A stretch of 64,000 nt of DNA from Luteibacter mycovicinus (GTDB taxonomy: Bacteria; Pseudomonadota; Gammaproteobacteria; Xanthomonadales; Rhodanobacteraceae). How positions within the stretch are numbered: position 1 is the first letter of the stretch; each line of letters begins with the position of its first letter. Both the position numbers and the translations under genes were made by a program. The notes under the pieces are model-generated. The model searched no databases and had not been told where the DNA came from. It saw only the letters and a program-made list of their open reading frames with translations. The stretch spans positions 3,838,001-3,902,000 of the forward strand of contig NZ_JQNL01000001.1 of the NCBI RefSeq assembly GCF_000745235.1. Reading direction: 5' to 3'. Shown piece after piece: positions 34,718 to 43,358 of the stretch.

Positions 34718-35503
34718 ATGGCCGAGAAGATTCCCCCGTTCGTCGTCGTCGTACCCGCACGTTTCGGGTCGACCCGCCTGCCGGGCAAGCCCCTGCTGAA
34801 GATCGCCGGCGAGTCCATGATTCGTCGGGTGGCGGCGCGGGCAGGGCAGGCGGGTGCCGCCCAGGTCGTGGTGGCCACCGACGACGAGCGCGTGGCGAAG
34901 GAGCTGCGCGGCTGCGGCGACATCCTCGTCTGCATGACGCGCGAGGACCACGCGTCCGGCAGCGACCGCATCGCGGAGACGGTCAACCATTTCGGCTGGC
35001 CGGAAGACACCATCGTGGTGAACCTGCAGGGCGACGAGCCGTTCGCGCCCGCCGCGGGTATCCGTGCCGTGGTGGCCACCCTGGCCGGGGACGACGCGCC
35101 GATGGCCACCCTGGCGACCCCGATCGAGCACGCCGAGGAATTCTTCGACCCGAACATCGTCAAGGTGGTCCGGTCCGGGAACGGCCGGGCGCTGTATTTC
35201 ACCCGGGCGCCCGCGCCCTGGGCCCGGGACGAGTTCGCGAAGGACCGCGGCGTCCTGCCGCCTCATGTCCCGTTCCTGCGCCACATCGGGATCTACGCCT
35301 ACCGTGCGGGCTTCCTGCGTCGTCTGGCGGCTCTGCCGCGTACGCCGCTGGAGCGGATCGAGTCCCTGGAGCAGCTGCGGGCGCTGGAGCACGGCTATGC
35401 CATCTCGGTCCGGCCGACGCCGGAGCCGTTCCCGCCGGGGATCGACACGGCGGAGGATCTGGAGCGGGCCGAGCGCTGGGTGGCGGCGCAGCTGAAGGGC
35501 TGA
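34718..35503 (+). CDS. kdsB: 3-deoxy-manno-octulosonate cytidylyltransferase
   Basis: KdsB activates Kdo as CMP-Kdo for LPS inner core. The nucleotidyltransferase N-terminus VVVPARFGSTRLPGKPL, VVVNLQGDEPF and HIGIYAYRAGFL are diagnostic. It has 261 residues. The 56-base gap from aroA leaves room for the ribosome site only, so it may be co-transcribed. Confidence 0.95.
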   Translation: MAEKIPPFVVVVPARFGSTRLPGKPLLKIAGESMIRRVAARAGQAGAAQVVVATDDERVAKELRGCGDILVCMTREDHASGSDRIAETVNHFGWPEDTIVVNLQGDEPFAPAAGIRAVVATLAGDDAPMATLATPIEHAEEFFDPNIVKVVRSGNGRALYFTRAPAPWARDEFAKDRGVLPPHVPFLRHIGIYAYRAGFLRRLAALPRTPLERIESLEQLRALEHGYAISVRPTPEPFPPGIDTAEDLERAERWVAAQLKG

Positions 35504-35539
35504 GCCGGCGCGATTGGCCCGCCGAGGCCTTGGTATTGC

Positions 35540-35745
35540 GTAAGAATCGATCCCGTCGCGCCGGCGTGTAGGGGATCGCTGACGCTGGGCCGAGGCGCTT
35601 GCCTAGGCCCGGCGTCGGCCTCCGCCGGGCGCGCCGCATAGGGCGGCGACGTAACCTATCCCTGTCGCCAAGCTCTCCCCCTAAGGACGGCGACGCTCCC
35701 ACGGAAGGTCCGGCGCCGGCATGATTCATCCCATGCCGGCGTTTT
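35540..35745 (+). ncRNA. Candidate structured RNA or leader upstream of uvrC, ending in a terminator
   Basis: This stretch between kdsB and uvrC has no open frame but folds strongly on the plus strand. GACGCTGGGCC (35581-35591) pairs with GGCCCGGCGTC (35606-35616). GGCGAC (35645-35650) pairs with GTCGCC (35664-35669). CGCCGGCATG (35714-35723) pairs with CATGCCGGCG (35732-35741), followed by TTTT, which looks like a terminator 28 bases before uvrC. It may be a small RNA or an attenuator. No known RNA family was recognised. Confidence 0.4.
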
Positions 35746-35773
35746 CGCGTCCGGCGTACACGGACGCGGTAAA

Positions 35774-37606
35774 ATGACCGGTATGGAGCACACCGAGTCG
35801 CATCCGTTCGACGGCAAGGCCTTCGTTCGTCATCTCACCACCTCGCCTGGCGTCTACCGCTATTTCGACGCGGAGGACGAGCTGCTGTACGTGGGTAAGG
35901 CCGCCAACCTCAAGAAGCGGACCAGTAACTATTTCCTCAAGCCGCCGATGGATCCGCGCATCGCCTCGATGGTGTCGCAGATCGCGCGCGCGGAAGTGAC
36001 GCTGACCCGCACCGCGGGCGAGGCGCTGCTGCTCGAATCGCAGCTGATCAAGTCGCTGAAACCGCGCTACAACATCGTCCTGCGCGACGACAAGAGCTAT
36101 CCCTACATCTACCTGTCGAGCACCGACGAATACCCGCGACTGGCTTTCCATCGGGGCGCGAAGACGGGCCCCGGCCGTTATTTCGGGCCGTACCCGAGCA
36201 CGTTCGCCGTGCGCGAGAGCCTCGGCCTCATGCAGAAGCTGTTCAAGGTGCGCCAGTGCGAGGACAGCTATTTCAGGAATCGTTCCCGGCCCTGCCTGCA
36301 GCATCAGATCGGCCGCTGCAGCGCACCGTGTGTGCGCCTGATCGACGTGCCGGATTACGCGAATGACGTGCGCCACGCCGAGATGTTCCTCGAAGGGCGC
36401 AGCAGTGCGGTGATCGATGAACTGGCCGTGGCCATGGAAACCGCCAGTCAGTCGCTCAATTTCGAGCGCGCGGCGACGCTACGCGATCAGGTCGCCGCCC
36501 TCCGCCGGCTCCAGGCACAGCACTTCGTGCAAGGCGCGAGCGCCGATATGGATGTGATCGCCTGCAGCATGGAGGGCGGCATGGCGTGCGTCAGCGTGCT
36601 GTTCTTCCGTAATGGCGTCAGCCTGGGATCGCGCGATTTCTTCCCGCGACTGGGTACCGATGCGTCGCTGGGCGACGTCCTCGCGCAGTTCATCGCGCAG
36701 TACTACCTCGAGCGGCAGGTGCCGCGTGAGCTGATTCTCAGCGACACCGTCGAGGACATCGACGTGCTCGCGTCCGTCCTCTCCGAGCATGCGGGTTATA
36801 CGGTTTCGCTGAAGCCGAGCGTGCGCGGTGAGCGTGCGCGCTTCCTGGAGATGGCCCAGCGTAACGCGGGCGCCGCGCTCACGTCGCGGCTCGCCAGTCG
36901 GCACACCCTGCTGGCGCGCTTCGACGATCTGCAGAAGGTGTTGGCACTGGACGTCATGCCGCGTCGCATCGAGTGCTTCGATATCAGCCATACGATGGGT
37001 GAGGCGACCGTGGCCTCGTGTGTGGTCTTCGGCCCCGAAGGTCCTGAAAAATCCCATTACCGTCGTTTCAATATCGCAGGCATCACCCCGGGCGACGATT
37101 ACGCCGCCATGCACCAGGCGCTGACGCGCCGGTTCAAGAAGGTCGTCGAAGGCGGCGTCAGGCCTGACATCCTGCTGATCGATGGTGGCACGGGGCAGGT
37201 GGCGCAGGCGGTGGACGTCCTTCGCGAGCTGGGCGTGGAAGGCATTCGCGTCGTGGGTGTGGCCAAAGGGCCGGGTCGCCGCGCGGGCGAAGAAACGCTG
37301 GTTCTCGCGGAAAGCGGGAAGACCCTGCATCCCGGCACATCGTCGCCCGCACTGCATCTGGTTGCCGCGGTTCGTGACGAAGCGCACCGTTTTGCGATCA
37401 GCGGGCATCGCCGTCGGCGTGAGGCGGCCCGCGAACGCAGTACGCTGGAAGACGTGGCCGGTGTCGGCGCACGTCGTCGCGCGGCGCTGCTGAAGGCTTT
37501 CGGCGGGCTCGCCGGCGTGGAAGCGGCAGGCGTCGAAGAACTGATGAGCGTAAAGGGCATTGATCGCGGGCTCGCCGAACGCATCTATGCCATGCTGCAT
37601 CCCTGA
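35774..37606 (+). CDS. uvrC: UvrABC excinuclease subunit C
   Basis: UvrC makes the two incisions in nucleotide excision repair. The GIY-YIG nuclease is at the N-terminus (GVYRYFDAEDELLYVGKAAN), the UVR motif near residues 205-240, the RNase H-like 5' nuclease around 390-530 (ECFDISHTMGEATVASCVVF) and tandem helix-hairpin-helix motifs end the protein. It has 610 residues. An ATG three codons in (35783) is an equally good start. pgsA follows, as in many gammaproteobacteria. Confidence 0.97.
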   Translation: MTGMEHTESHPFDGKAFVRHLTTSPGVYRYFDAEDELLYVGKAANLKKRTSNYFLKPPMDPRIASMVSQIARAEVTLTRTAGEALLLESQLIKSLKPRYNIVLRDDKSYPYIYLSSTDEYPRLAFHRGAKTGPGRYFGPYPSTFAVRESLGLMQKLFKVRQCEDSYFRNRSRPCLQHQIGRCSAPCVRLIDVPDYANDVRHAEMFLEGRSSAVIDELAVAMETASQSLNFERAATLRDQVAALRRLQAQHFVQGASADMDVIACSMEGGMACVSVLFFRNGVSLGSRDFFPRLGTDASLGDVLAQFIAQYYLERQVPRELILSDTVEDIDVLASVLSEHAGYTVSLKPSVRGERARFLEMAQRNAGAALTSRLASRHTLLARFDDLQKVLALDVMPRRIECFDISHTMGEATVASCVVFGPEGPEKSHYRRFNIAGITPGDDYAAMHQALTRRFKKVVEGGVRPDILLIDGGTGQVAQAVDVLRELGVEGIRVVGVAKGPGRRAGEETLVLAESGKTLHPGTSSPALHLVAAVRDEAHRFAISGHRRRREAARERSTLEDVAGVGARRRAALLKAFGGLAGVEAAGVEELMSVKGIDRGLAERIYAMLHP

Positions 37607-37655
37607 TCGAACGGAGGTGTCGGCTCGCACCGACCTCTCCCGTACTGGCTGACCT

Positions 37656-38270
37656 ATGCGCATCAACCTCCCGACCTGGCTGACCCTCTTCCGCGTGCTG
37701 CTGTTGCCGGTGATGGTTGTCGTCTTCTACCTGCCGTTCCGCGGGGCGAGCCTGACCGCCGCGCTGGTTTTCGTCCTGGCCGGTTTCACCGACTGGCTCG
37801 ACGGCTACCTCGCGCGTCGCATGAATCTGACCTCGGCCTTCGGCGCCTTCCTCGACCCGGTCGCGGACAAGCTGATGGTGGCGGTGACGCTGTTCCTGCT
37901 GGTGCAGTCGCACCCCGGCGGCTGGCAGGGCATCCTGCTGGCGGTCACGGCGTCGGTGATTGTGGGGCGTGAGATCAGTGTCTCGGCCTTGCGCGAGTGG
38001 ATGGCCGAGATCGGTGCGCGCTCACGGGTGAAGGTCGCCTTCCTGGGCAAGCTGAAGACCGCCATGCAGATGGTCGCCCTCGTCGTCCTGCTTCTGCAGC
38101 ACGACGCCGAAACCCTGCGCCTGTACCACATCGGCGAGGCCCTCCTGGTCATCGCGGGCATCCTGACCATCTGGTCCGGTCTGGACTACCTGCGCGCCGC
38201 GTGGCCCGCGCTGCGGGGCGATGCGGAGGATGAGAACGAAAATGAAAAAAAACCCGTGCAAGGTGGTTGA
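37656..38270 (+). CDS. pgsA: CDP-diacylglycerol--glycerol-3-phosphate 3-phosphatidyltransferase
   Basis: PgsA makes phosphatidylglycerol phosphate, the precursor of PG and cardiolipin, in the inner membrane. The CDP-alcohol phosphatidyltransferase signature DGYLARRMNLTSAFGAFLDP (DGxxAR...GxxxDxxxD) is complete with VADK following. Several hydrophobic helices span the protein. It has 204 residues. Its stop codon lies inside the -35 box of the tRNA promoter. Confidence 0.95.
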   Translation: MRINLPTWLTLFRVLLLPVMVVVFYLPFRGASLTAALVFVLAGFTDWLDGYLARRMNLTSAFGAFLDPVADKLMVAVTLFLLVQSHPGGWQGILLAVTASVIVGREISVSALREWMAEIGARSRVKVAFLGKLKTAMQMVALVVLLLQHDAETLRLYHIGEALLVIAGILTIWSGLDYLRAAWPALRGDAEDENENEKKPVQGG

Positions 38271-38294
38271 CACATTGCCGTCGTGATTTAGAAT
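38267..38294 (+). promoter_or_regulatory. Sigma-70 promoter for the tRNA cluster
   Basis: TTGACA at 38267-38272 is separated by 16 bases from TAGAAT at 38289-38294. The predicted start falls a few bases before tRNA-Gly at 38309. The consensus -35 includes the TGA stop of pgsA. Confidence 0.75.
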
Positions 38295-38308
38295 AGCTGG
38301 ACAACGAC

Positions 38309-38384
<76 letters not shown>

Positions 38385-38398
38385 AAGATTTTACGAAG

Positions 38399-38418
38399 CC
38401 TCGGTCACCCGAGGTTTT
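38399..38418 (+). terminator. Hairpin with T-tract between tRNA-Gly and tRNA-Cys
   Basis: CCTCGG pairs with CCGAGG around TCAC, followed by TTTTGTTTTTT. It may be a processing or partial termination site within the tRNA cluster. Confidence 0.7.
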
Positions 38419-38462
38419 GTTTTTTAAGCGCCACGCGATACTCTTCGCGCTGCGCAAGCGAT

Positions 38463-38536
38463 GGCCGGGTGGCAGAGTGGTCATGCAGCGGACTGCAAAT
38501 CCGCGTACGCCGGTTCGATTCCGACCTCGGCCTCCA
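38463..38536 (+). tRNA. tRNA-Cys (anticodon GCA)
   Basis: The acceptor stem GGCCGGG pairs with CTCGGCC (one G-U), then T and an encoded CCA. The anticodon loop is ACTGCAAAT and the T-loop GTTCGATTC is standard. Confidence 0.96.
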
Positions 38537-38547
38537 TCGCATTCCAG

Positions 38548-38579
38548 GGCGCATCCGCTAACGCGGTTGCGCCTTTTTT
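38548..38579 (+). terminator. Strong terminator between tRNA-Cys and tRNA-Leu
   Basis: GGCGCA-T-CCGC pairs with GCGG-T-TGCGCC over a TAAC loop, with one T-T mismatch, followed by six T. tRNA-Leu starts ten bases later, so it is transcribed by readthrough or its own promoter. Confidence 0.75.
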
Positions 38580-38588
38580 CTTTGTGAC

Positions 38589-38675
38589 GCCCGGATGGCG
38601 AAATCGGTAGACGCAAGGGACTTAAAATCCCTCATCCTTACGGGTATGTGGGTTCGAGTCCCACTCCGGGCACCA
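38589..38675 (+). tRNA. tRNA-Leu (anticodon TAA), prophage integration target
   Basis: This 87-base class II tRNA has acceptor GCCCGGA/TCCGGGC, a long variable arm (CATCCTTACGGGTATG), anticodon loop ACTTAAAAT and an encoded CCA. A tyrosine integrase lies 70 bases downstream, pointing at the tRNA, which is the usual sign of phage insertion in the tRNA 3' end. Confidence 0.97.
38653..38675. other. Probable attL core: 3' end of tRNA-Leu
   Basis: Phage integrases of this type recombine at the T-arm and 3' end of tRNAs. The stretch from the T-loop to CCA is the likely shared core. The matching attR copy would lie beyond base 64000, so the exact core length cannot be set here. Confidence 0.6.
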
Positions 38676-38744
38676 GTCCTACCAACGGGTTTCGCGCATC
38701 GCAACGACCGCCGTAAGTCACACCCGTAAAAATCACCGTAAAAG

Positions 38745-39884
38745 TCATGGCTTCTCGGATGTGCCGACGACCGGCACGTCGAAGTCGTAAACGTCCAGCA
38801 TCTGCTGGGATTTATGGCCGCTGGCCTGCTGCTTCTCGCCGCGCGTTCCCTTCGTGTCCGTGATGCCCTTGCGCTTCAGGTCGTGCGGGCCGAAGCGCTG
38901 CTCGGCAGTGAGCACGCCCTCGGCGATCGCGAGCTTCATCAGTCGTTGGAAAGCGCTGTCAAAGCTGCTCTTTGCAAGCGGACCGCCCGTCTGGTTGACG
39001 AAGACCACACGATCCTTTGCCTGCATGGGCACTGGCATGCGCCGCGCGCCGAGGATCTCGTCTCGCCTGGCCTTCGCTGCGTCCCACGCCGCCCGGAGCC
39101 GCGGCGTCCACTCCACGATGTTGTCTCGCGAGCCCTTTCGGCGGTTGGTCATCAGTCCGTTGGGCAGCTCGGCATCATCGGCGAGGGTGATCACCTCGAT
39201 GCCCCGCAGTCGGCACAGATACATGAGTTCGACGGCTGGCCACAGGTAAGGCGCCACGGCGCCCTCGCGGTGCGCCGTGTAGGCGCCCCGCGCCATGGCG
39301 AAACCGAGCAGGCTGGCCAGCGCGCGGTCATCGGGGAGGCGGCGCTGCTTCCGTTCGGTCGCCTGCTCGAGGCCGGCGCAGGGATTAATCTCGCAGTAGC
39401 CGCGGTTCTTCGCCCACCGGAACATGCGCCTTAGGTAGCGGAGCAGCGCGTTCGCCTTCGTCGGTGTGCCCTGGTCGGCGATTTTGTCGACGATCTTTTG
39501 CATCAGCGGCGCGGTCATGCCGCGCACGGCGAGCGTACCGAGCTTGCCGGCCGCCGTGGGGAAAGCGCTGGCGATCCGCTGGCACTTCTCGTATCCGGCC
39601 TGGGTGGATGGCGCGAGGCTCCGGAACTTCTCGCTGCCGGCGAACTGCTCCATGACGTAGTCCAGCGACCGGCGATCGATGCCGGATAGCTGCTCCATGA
39701 CGCGGTGCAGGTCGGACATCAGCGCCGAGGCGTCGGCCACCTTCCGGCGTGACGCCTTCGCCCCGGGCAGGACCGTGTACCAGACCCGGTCACGTCGATC
39801 CCAGTAGCAGCCCTTCGGCAGCTTCGCCTGGTCGATGTGGTCCGGAATGGTGGCGTCCGGCCGCCGGGGACGTCCTCGGGGCAT
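38745..39884 (-). CDS. int: Tyrosine-type phage integrase
   Basis: The integrase catalyses insertion and excision at tRNA-Leu. Its catalytic domain shows the Arg in LCRLRGIEVITL and the HxxR-type box as HDLKRKGITDT (residue pattern H-x-L-K-R), then GHKSQQMLDVYD with the nucleophilic Tyr. A SAM-like core-binding domain is near residues 85-180. It has 379 residues. It begins directly after the stop of the small gene upstream (TAA then ATG with no gap), so excision and integration functions are probably co-expressed. Confidence 0.93.
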   Translation of the reverse strand: MPRGRPRRPDATIPDHIDQAKLPKGCYWDRRDRVWYTVLPGAKASRRKVADASALMSDLHRVMEQLSGIDRRSLDYVMEQFAGSEKFRSLAPSTQAGYEKCQRIASAFPTAAGKLGTLAVRGMTAPLMQKIVDKIADQGTPTKANALLRYLRRMFRWAKNRGYCEINPCAGLEQATERKQRRLPDDRALASLLGFAMARGAYTAHREGAVAPYLWPAVELMYLCRLRGIEVITLADDAELPNGLMTNRRKGSRDNIVEWTPRLRAAWDAAKARRDEILGARRMPVPMQAKDRVVFVNQTGGPLAKSSFDSAFQRLMKLAIAEGVLTAEQRFGPHDLKRKGITDTKGTRGEKQQASGHKSQQMLDVYDFDVPVVGTSEKP

Positions 39885-40091
39885 TTACACGATATCCGCT
39901 GAATAGGTTCGGTCGTTGGCAGCCGAGGATACCCCCAGCGCCTTGTTGATCGCCTCGAGCGTCGTCCACGGACCGTCGGCGCCGTCGGCTAGCGGGATGC
40001 CCTGATTGCTGGCCCAGCGTTTCAGCGCAGCCGACTGCGTCAGCCCGGATATGCGTCGCAGCTCGGCGGTGTCGATGATGTGGTGATTCAC
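39885..40091 (-). CDS. DUF4224-like small protein, candidate excisionase/recombination directionality factor
   Basis: This 68-residue protein reads IIDTAELRRISGLTQSAALKRWASN and GPWTTLEAINKALG, the pattern of DUF4224 proteins that commonly sit beside phage integrases. The region looks like a short winged-helix that reads DNA. The gene ends one base before the int start. A directionality role is inferred from position only. Confidence 0.7.
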   Translation of the reverse strand: MNHHIIDTAELRRISGLTQSAALKRWASNQGIPLADGADGPWTTLEAINKALGVSSAANDRTYSADIV

Positions 40092-40154
40092 GGGTTGCCG
40101 GCCTCCGCGTGGTCGCGCACCATGGCGCCATTCATCAGGATGGGGAGTTTACGC

Positions 40155-40421
40155 ATGGTCACGGCCACGAATACAACGATCTTGAAGGACGGCACGACGG
40201 TCACGTGGACGGCGGAGTACCGGATTGACGGGGAAAACGTGGTGCTGGAGTGGATTCGTGCCAGAACCCCGGACAACGAGTGGAATGTTCATTGGCAGGT
40301 CGGATCCACCATCTTCAAGGCTGTGGAGGGAGGCGAGGTAACGGGCGCGCTCCGGGCCTCGATCGACGACAAGATTGAGTCCAAGCATGCGGAGCGTCCT
40401 CTGGATAGGCGTCAACGTTGA
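40155..40421 (+). CDS. Hypothetical phage protein, opposite strand to its neighbours
   Basis: The ATG at 40155 has GGGGAG nine bases upstream and gives 88 residues (MVTATNTTILKDGTTVTWTAEY). The start favours beta strands and the end is basic. It is the only plus-strand gene in the leftward early operon, so it could be expressed separately in the lysogen. No family recognised. A minus-strand frame over nearly the same bases lacks a ribosome site. Confidence 0.6.
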   Translation: MVTATNTTILKDGTTVTWTAEYRIDGENVVLEWIRARTPDNEWNVHWQVGSTIFKAVEGGEVTGALRASIDDKIESKHAERPLDRRQR

Positions 40422-40651
40422 CCCTCCCCGTTATTCGCTATACCGATATCTGCCGGATATTCGGCATGCAGATGATCGCGCTCGGCACGGCCAGCATCGA
40501 CACCTGCCGCATAGGCTTCGCGCGCCTCCCGCTCAGCGTCTTCCCGAAGGACGAGCGCGCGGCCCGGGCCGGGTTTGACGCTGGCGCGGCGATATCGGCC
40601 CTGCGTGTACAGCCGGGCGACCGTGGGCATGGAGCGTGAGAGGTCAGCCAC
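40412..40651 (-). CDS. Hypothetical small phage protein
   Basis: The GTG at 40651 is preceded by GGAGGTG, which decides the start over upstream ATGs. The 79-residue product has a helical, Ala/Glu/Arg-rich centre (LREDAEREAREAYAAGVDAG). It overlaps the next gene upstream by eight bases. No function can be given. Confidence 0.6.
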   Translation of the reverse strand: MADLSRSMPTVARLYTQGRYRRASVKPGPGRALVLREDAEREAREAYAAGVDAGRAERDHLHAEYPADIGIANNGEGQR

Positions 40652-40868
40652 GGGGCACCTCCGGCGCGGTTGCGTCCAGGAAGCGGATTGACCATGTCGG
40701 ATGGTATAGACCCGGCTTGCAGTCGCCATCCATCAGGATTTTCAGGTACTGCTGGCGTGCGCCCACCACCGTCCCGTACCTCGGAGCCCCTATACCGCCT
40801 TCATAAGCGATGCGCGCGCCGCGACGCGCCGGCACGATGTAATTGCGCCTGATCCAGTCGAGGCTCAC
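40644..40868 (-). CDS. Hypothetical small phage protein
   Basis: A GTG at 40868 with GGAGGTG upstream starts a 74-residue product (SLDWIRRNYIVPARRGARIAY). The region GTVVGARQQYLKILMDGDCKPGLYHPTW suggests a small SH3-like beta barrel, a weak impression. The start overlaps the MazG-like stop by four bases. Confidence 0.6.
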   Translation of the reverse strand: MSLDWIRRNYIVPARRGARIAYEGGIGAPRYGTVVGARQQYLKILMDGDCKPGLYHPTWSIRFLDATAPEVPRG

Positions 40869-41446
40869 GGCTGCACCTCCGGCACGGAGCCAGGCAGCGG
40901 CGTGTCGAAGTGCAGAGCGTTCTTCGCCTCCTGCTTCGCACGGATTTTTGCCATGACCTCGGGCTGGTTGATGCGGTCCAGTTCGCGCTCGCCGTCAGCG
41001 TGCATGTCGAGCCCTGCGATCCAGCAGTAGCCGGCAAGGGTGACCATGACGCCACCGACTTCCTGCGAAGGCTCGCCTGCAGGGCGACTGAAGACGTAGT
41101 CCACCAGCGTGGCCACGCGTACGCGGTCGTAACCCTTCGACTGGAGCAGTTCGAGCACTTCCTCGAGCAGTCGATCGCCGCGCTCGGTCATGTTGCTGTA
41201 GAGGGACGGCAGGAAGCACTGGTCCATCCACATCGACACGCGAGCCTGGAAGGGCTCGGCCTGCTCCCGCTCGTCGGCCAGCGAGTAAAGCAGGGCGTCC
41301 ATGAGTTCCTCGCGATGATGCTGGCGCCACTGTGCCGGCGTCAGGTCCGCCCGGTCGACGGTGGTCCCGTACTTGGCCAGGCCGACCTGCTCGCGCTGGC
41401 GGAACATGGCGATCAGCTGGGTGAGGGTGGCGCTGTCGGTGCTCAT
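40865..41446 (-). CDS. MazG-like nucleotide pyrophosphohydrolase, phage type
   Basis: This 193-residue protein contains two all-helical segments of the MazG/dATP-pyrophosphohydrolase type. The first has GLAKYGTTVDR and HHREELMDALLYSLADE; the second has RLLEEVLELLQSKGYD and EVGGVMVTLAGYCWIAGLD. Acidic pairs in both match the family metal sites. Such enzymes trim dNTPs or ppGpp during phage growth. It overlaps both neighbours by four bases. Confidence 0.75.
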   Translation of the reverse strand: MSTDSATLTQLIAMFRQREQVGLAKYGTTVDRADLTPAQWRQHHREELMDALLYSLADEREQAEPFQARVSMWMDQCFLPSLYSNMTERGDRLLEEVLELLQSKGYDRVRVATLVDYVFSRPAGEPSQEVGGVMVTLAGYCWIAGLDMHADGERELDRINQPEVMAKIRAKQEAKNALHFDTPLPGSVPEVQP

Positions 41447-42369
41447 GCCTCACCACCCTTACCCGGAGCGGGCGCGGCGGCCCACAGATCCGCATAGGCG
41501 CCTTTGCGATCGAAGTCGCGCACGTCCGGATAGGGCCAGCCAGCATCCAGCATCGACTCGGTAGGCGTCTCCGGCACGAGCTTCCAACCATCCGGCACGC
41601 CCACGGGGCGCGGCATTGGCCCTACGGGGACATACCCAGGGAGGGGCCTAACGCTCTCTGTATGCCAGGCGTACCCCTGCACCGAAAGGAAGTCGCCAGT
41701 GTCATTACAGAAGTAGCCCACCACCTCCCCAGCCTGCTCGACCGTGGGGGCGGCGTTCGAAAGCGCGTGCAGTACGGCCGTGTACGCCATCGACATGATG
41801 ACGCCCGGAGCCGAGCGGCGGTTCATGTGCTCCCTGACCGCGAGCGCAATCTCGTGGTGCTGGCCCGGTGCGGACGCGTGTAGATCAGAGTCGCGAAGCT
41901 CGGGCGTCACCGTGGGGCGGGGATGGGCGAGGGCTTCCGCGAGCCACGATTGCAGCGACTCTTCGGTCACCTTCTCGCCCTCGTGGTTGTCGATCAGGTG
42001 GCAGATGAACGTCGTCGCCGCGAGGCCATCCACCGCCTCTACAGGCTGCGCAGGCTCGGCGTTCGGAAGGGCTGCGTAAAGCTTCGCGCCGACCGGTATT
42101 TCAGCAAGCGGGCAAAGAAAGGAGACGACGTGCTTCGTGGTTCCGTCATCCTCCTCCCACTCGACCACTTCGGCGACCGGCTCACCCGCCATGGACTGGT
42201 GGGCATCGAGCGCCGCCTTCATCGCGCGAGCGTTGGCGCGACCCTCGTCGCCCTGGTCGAGCAGACTGTCGTTGTAGGCGCGCATGACGTGAAGCATGCG
42301 GCGCTCGGGCGAGGGCTCGGCATTCGGCACATCCGCTTTGCCGTGTACGGCATTCGTTGCATCGTTCAT
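41443..42369 (-). CDS. Hypothetical modular phage protein
   Basis: The 308-residue product is a string of short modules of a kind common in phage early operons: EVVEWEEDDGTTKHVVSF followed by AKLYAALP, VGYFCNDTGDFLSVQGYAW, and PDGWKLVPETPTESMLDAGW ending LWAAAPAPG. Modules of this sort are shuffled between phages and have no known function. It is preceded by eight bases and followed by a four-base overlap. Confidence 0.65.
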   Translation of the reverse strand: MNDATNAVHGKADVPNAEPSPERRMLHVMRAYNDSLLDQGDEGRANARAMKAALDAHQSMAGEPVAEVVEWEEDDGTTKHVVSFLCPLAEIPVGAKLYAALPNAEPAQPVEAVDGLAATTFICHLIDNHEGEKVTEESLQSWLAEALAHPRPTVTPELRDSDLHASAPGQHHEIALAVREHMNRRSAPGVIMSMAYTAVLHALSNAAPTVEQAGEVVGYFCNDTGDFLSVQGYAWHTESVRPLPGYVPVGPMPRPVGVPDGWKLVPETPTESMLDAGWPYPDVRDFDRKGAYADLWAAAPAPGKGGEA

Positions 42370-42377
42370 GGGTTACC

Positions 42378-42839
42378 TCAGAACTTGCCGAGCAGCGGGA
42401 CGACCTTCCCCGACTGGTAGGCGATGGCTACGGTGGGCGAGACCTCGTCGTGCACGGTGCGGCCGTTGGGCAGCACGATGTGCGCGAGGAACTCGGCCTC
42501 GAAGGTGGTGATGCCAGCATCCACTGCTTCGAGCTTGGCCTTGACGCATAGGGCCAGCGCGCGCCATTTCTGGCGTACGGCTTGCTCGTAGGCTTTAGCT
42601 GCTGCCGCGGGGCTGCGAACGTCGCCACGGCCTGGGGTCCGGGAGAATTCCTGCGCCTTGGGGTCAGGCATCGGCAGCTCGAACTTCACACGGCGATCGA
42701 ACGCCTCGAAGGCGATCACTGCGCGGTCCGGCGCCGAGCCGTACATGAACGACGTCGCGCCATAGCGGCGCAGCGTCGCCTCGATCTCCGCGCGGCTCTT
42801 GTCGCTGCTGACGGTGGTTCCCTGGGCGTACTTGGTCAT
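42378..42839 (-). CDS. Hypothetical phage protein
   Basis: The ATG at 42839 (MTKYAQGTTVSSDKSRAEIE) gives 153 residues; the longer frame upstream reads through the next gene. The sequence is mixed alpha/beta, with TLRRYGATSFMYGSAPDRAVIAFE resembling the start of small single-strand-binding or annealing domains. That resemblance is weak. It overlaps the next small gene by ATGA. Confidence 0.62.
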   Translation of the reverse strand: MTKYAQGTTVSSDKSRAEIEATLRRYGATSFMYGSAPDRAVIAFEAFDRRVKFELPMPDPKAQEFSRTPGRGDVRSPAAAAKAYEQAVRQKWRALALCVKAKLEAVDAGITTFEAEFLAHIVLPNGRTVHDEVSPTVAIAYQSGKVVPLLGKF

Positions 42840-43009
42840 GCCTTCTGTTCCTCGCTGGCGCTGGCCTTCGCCTGGGCGACGGCGTCGGAAATTTTGGTGG
42901 TGAGGGTTTCGGCAGCTTCGACGGACATCACCTGGTGGTAGCCGCCGACGAAGACGTGGACCTTGCCGTCGATCGCGCAGGCTTCGGGGCGTTCGGTGGT
43001 CGGCTTCAT
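42836..43009 (-). CDS. Hypothetical small phage protein
   Basis: The 57-residue product from ATG 43009 (MKPTTERPEACAIDGKVHVF) is held between four-base overlaps on both sides, so it is probably translated. The second half is an Ala/Glu/Lys helix. No family recognised. Confidence 0.6.
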   Translation of the reverse strand: MKPTTERPEACAIDGKVHVFVGGYHQVMSVEAAETLTTKISDAVAQAKASASEEQKA

Positions 43010-43356
43010 GGGGACACCGGAAAAACGAAGTAGGCGACCGGGCCGAACTCGCATTCCCAGATCCCTGCGAGCAGGCAGCGGTCGGTCGGCGGCGTGGGCC
43101 CCCAGGAGGGAGCGCCTGCCGCGGGATTCGCGTCATAGGCGTCACGCACCGCGTCGGGCGCGTCGGATTCGAACTCGACCCACATGTAGGTCAGCCCGGC
43201 TTCCTTGAGACGCTGCGCGTCCACGAAGCCCTCATCGTCTCGCAACGGCACCGCGTGGAAGCGGGCGAGGTCCGGGTGTTCGACCCAGCCCTTTGCATCG
43301 CGTGCAGGGAGGCGAGCTTGCTCGAACAAGTGGATCGGCTGGATGGGGGTATCCAT
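43006..43356 (-). CDS. Hypothetical phage protein
   Basis: The 116-residue product (MDTPIQPIHLFEQARLPARD) is rich in aromatic and acidic residues and ends GIWECEFGPVAYFVFPVSP. It lies two bases after the next gene and overlaps the previous one. No function can be assigned. Confidence 0.6.
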   Translation of the reverse strand: MDTPIQPIHLFEQARLPARDAKGWVEHPDLARFHAVPLRDDEGFVDAQRLKEAGLTYMWVEFESDAPDAVRDAYDANPAAGAPSWGPTPPTDRCLLAGIWECEFGPVAYFVFPVSP

Positions 43357-43358
43357 GG

